Source: Prosthecobacter debontii (GTDB taxonomy: Bacteria > Verrucomicrobiota > Verrucomicrobiia > Verrucomicrobiales > Verrucomicrobiaceae). Taken from it: a DNA stretch of 64,000 nt. The stretch covers positions 62,001-126,000 of the forward strand of contig CAMAQH010000008.1 of assembly GCA_945860295.1 (NCBI GenBank), read 5' to 3'. Shown here one piece after another: positions 62,443-64,000 of the stretch. Under the pieces are notes generated by a model. That model did no database searches. It was not told the origin of the DNA and saw only the letters and a program-made list of their open reading frames with translations. Every line of letters starts with the position of its first letter. Position 1 is the stretch's first letter. The translations under genes and the position numbers were made by a program.

Positions 62443-64000
62443 CTTCCCGAGCAAAAACGCCAGCAGGTCACTCATCTGCTCTTTGCTGATGGCGGCTTCG
62501 AGGCCATCCGGCATCAGGGTGCGGTCGAGGGACTTCATGTCTCTGATAGCGCTGCGCGAGAGGGTCTCCTTAGCTCCGCCCATCATGGCGAGGACAATGG
62601 CGTCGCTAGTTTCGTTTTGGATGAGGCCACTGAGGGTGCGTCCGTCCTTGGTTTCGATTTGATAGGCGCTCCAGCGAGCCTCGAACATACGATTGGGGTC
62701 AAGGATGTCGCTGAGGAGGCCTTCGGGGGGCTTCACTTTGACGTCGGAGAGGGGCGGGCCGACATCGACGCCCATGGCGCCATGCTTATGGCAGGCGATG
62801 CAGATGGTGGAGAAGACTTGCTGGCCCTTTTTGGCGTCGCCAGGCTTTTTGGCGGCGTTGAGGTAGGCGGTGACGACGGCGGCCCGGTTGCTGTTGGCCT
62901 CGCCGAAGAGCTTCTTGGCTAGATCAGCCATCTCGCCTTTGCCGCGTTGATAGCTCCAGCGTTTTTCGACATCGACCCACGCCGGCGGGAATTCGCCCTT
63001 CTCCATTCGCTTGAAGAGAGCGAACGCGGTGGTGGCATTCGCGGTAAGGATGGCGGCAAGGTCGCGTTTGAGCGCCGGACCGGCCTTCGGAAGTAGCTCG
63101 TAAATGAGCGGCGCAGTGCTAGTGGCGGCGAATTTCTTCAGCAAGGCGACGGCGGCGGTGGTGAGTTCGGTGGGCTGGTTGCTGCTGAGCAGGTTCTTCG
63201 TCACCGGCTCGACGGCGGTCCACTTCCGCGAGGCCAGCAGCGGCAGCACGGCGAGGCGTTGATCGAGCGGCGCTTTAGGGTCGGCGACGATATCGTCGAT
63301 CTTGGATTGCAGGGCAGCGATCTCTTGGGCGGCGGCTTCCTGGCCTTTGGAGAGCTTGGCGAGACCTTGAAGAAGAGCTGGTTTCCACCAGAGGAGTTCG
63401 CCGGGTTGTTTTTGGAGAAGCGTGAGCAGCGCTTTCACATCATCGGCTTCTGCATCGGCGAGAGCGCCTGCGGCGAAGATGCGGACGGTGGTGCTACGAT
63501 TTTCGGAGAATGTGGCGAAGAAGCTGTCGCCGAGTTGGCTGAGGATACGGCCCATTTGCTTGCTAGAAGCGGTAGCGACCATCTTGGCCATCCACGGATC
63601 ATCAGCGTGTTTGGTCACGATGGCGGCGAGCTCTTTGGTATCGGTGATGCCTGGCACTTTCAGGAAGAGGGCACGGTCGGCCTGCATCTTTGGCGCATCG
63701 CCCCAGCCGACCTCGGGAATGGCGTGGTATTTCCCCGGCGTCTTGGTGACGAGCTTCTTGATGCCCTTCGGAACCACACGCCAGATGCGACCATGATTTT
63801 CACCTTGGCGCATATCGTGGGTTTTGACGAACTCCTCGGGGAAGAAGCGGGCGTGATCGATCCAGCGGCGGTAGATGTCGCAGATGTAGATGGCGCCATC
63901 AGGGCCGGTGGTGAAGTTCACGGGGCGGCTCCATTCGTCGCTGCTGCGGAAGAACTCCGTGCGGTCGCCAACGCGGGTGGCTTTGAGGGATGCGCCGTTC
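62440..64000 (-). CDS. PVC-type membrane-bound dehydrogenase with C-terminal heme domain (5' end outside window)
   Basis: The frame is open through the right edge; 519 residues are visible before the stop at 62440. The first part, EFFRSSDEWSRPVNFTTGPD followed by AIYICDIYRRWIDHARFFP, is the end of the propeller domain typical of Pirellula/Verrucomicrobium dehydrogenases. A HEAT-like helical middle follows, then the heme-binding domain with CIACHKHGAMGVDVGPPLSD and ending DGLEAAISKEQMSDLLAFL. Electrons from a sugar or other substrate would pass to this cytochrome. The stop codon lies in a repeat. Function is inferred from family only. Confidence 0.92.
   Translation of the reverse strand, partial: NGASLKATRVGDRTEFFRSSDEWSRPVNFTTGPDGAIYICDIYRRWIDHARFFPEEFVKTHDMRQGENHGRIWRVVPKGIKKLVTKTPGKYHAIPEVGWGDAPKMQADRALFLKVPGITDTKELAAIVTKHADDPWMAKMVATASSKQMGRILSQLGDSFFATFSENRSTTVRIFAAGALADAEADDVKALLTLLQKQPGELLWWKPALLQGLAKLSKGQEAAAQEIAALQSKIDDIVADPKAPLDQRLAVLPLLASRKWTAVEPVTKNLLSSNQPTELTTAAVALLKKFAATSTAPLIYELLPKAGPALKRDLAAILTANATTAFALFKRMEKGEFPPAWVDVEKRWSYQRGKGEMADLAKKLFGEANSNRAAVVTAYLNAAKKPGDAKKGQQVFSTICIACHKHGAMGVDVGPPLSDVKVKPPEGLLSDILDPNRMFEARWSAYQIETKDGRTLSGLIQNETSDAIVLAMMGGAKETLSRSAIRDMKSLDRTLMPDGLEAAISKEQMSDLLAFLLGK

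Overview
The window reads like a chromosomal segment of a Verrucomicrobiota bacterium, most like the Prosthecobacter/Verrucomicrobium group. The grounds are the gene content: two DUF1501 proteins with twin-arginine signals, a formylglycine-type sulfatase, a small Planctomycete-type cytochrome c, a membrane-bound dehydrogenase with a PVC-type C-terminal heme domain, a DUF3500 protein, FG-GAP and PQQ-propeller secreted proteins, and an archaeal/eukaryotic-type prolyl-tRNA synthetase. This assignment is inferred from families; no marker gene was compared. I found no rRNA, tRNA, CRISPR array or intact insertion sequence.

Layout. 1-4.9 kb is housekeeping: a methyltransferase cut by the window edge, prfC, then a DksA-like gene with a lysine-rich tail, rpmG and rpsR closed by a terminator, then folE2. 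4.9-16.4 kb mixes secreted and envelope genes (sulfatase, LptF/G-type permease, cytochrome, sensor kinase, C39-like peptidase, FG-GAP protein, DUF3500) with proS. 16.4-21.8 kb holds panB, tig, mazG with four small downstream genes, and trxA. 21.8-27.2 kb is one gene for a 1773-residue subtilisin-like protease. 27.3-33.1 kb holds a broken HNH gene, katG, a DUF1501 gene, and a repeat junction flanked by two gene remnants. 33.2-43.9 kb holds an octaheme cytochrome-HEAT-TPR protein, a PrsW-type membrane protease, two sugar-oxidoreductase-like genes, rpmB, ndk and a CocE-type hydrolase. 44.0-50.5 kb is an A+T-richer block of glycosyltransferases and methyltransferases, probably a surface-glycan locus. 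50.5-59.5 kb has miaA-aroB, a DUF1501/PQQ-propeller/SDR/DHDPS-family operon, and a divergent glcD-like gene. 59.5-64 kb holds secreted proteins, an interrupted FGE-domain protein and the edge-truncated heme dehydrogenase.

How the genes fit together. Sulfatase, SDR, DHDPS-family aldolase/dehydratase, GlcD-like oxidase, aldo/keto reductase, zinc dehydrogenase and several exported heme/PQQ proteins fit an aerobic heterotroph degrading complex, probably sulfated, polysaccharides and sugar acids. Exact substrates cannot be read from the sequence.

Most notable observations. Three genes are interrupted by a single in-frame stop, with coding character resuming in the same frame (17589, 27619, 61786). 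A long inverted-repeat element is present in two related copies (30713 and 32691), the second lying exactly between two decapitated genes. Short hairpin elements edged by CTAC recur, and two of them supply the stop codon of the adjacent gene. Two overlapping mini-genes follow mazG. A zinc dehydrogenase carries a Cys/His-rich insert. I did not find a clearly new multi-gene defence or regulatory system.
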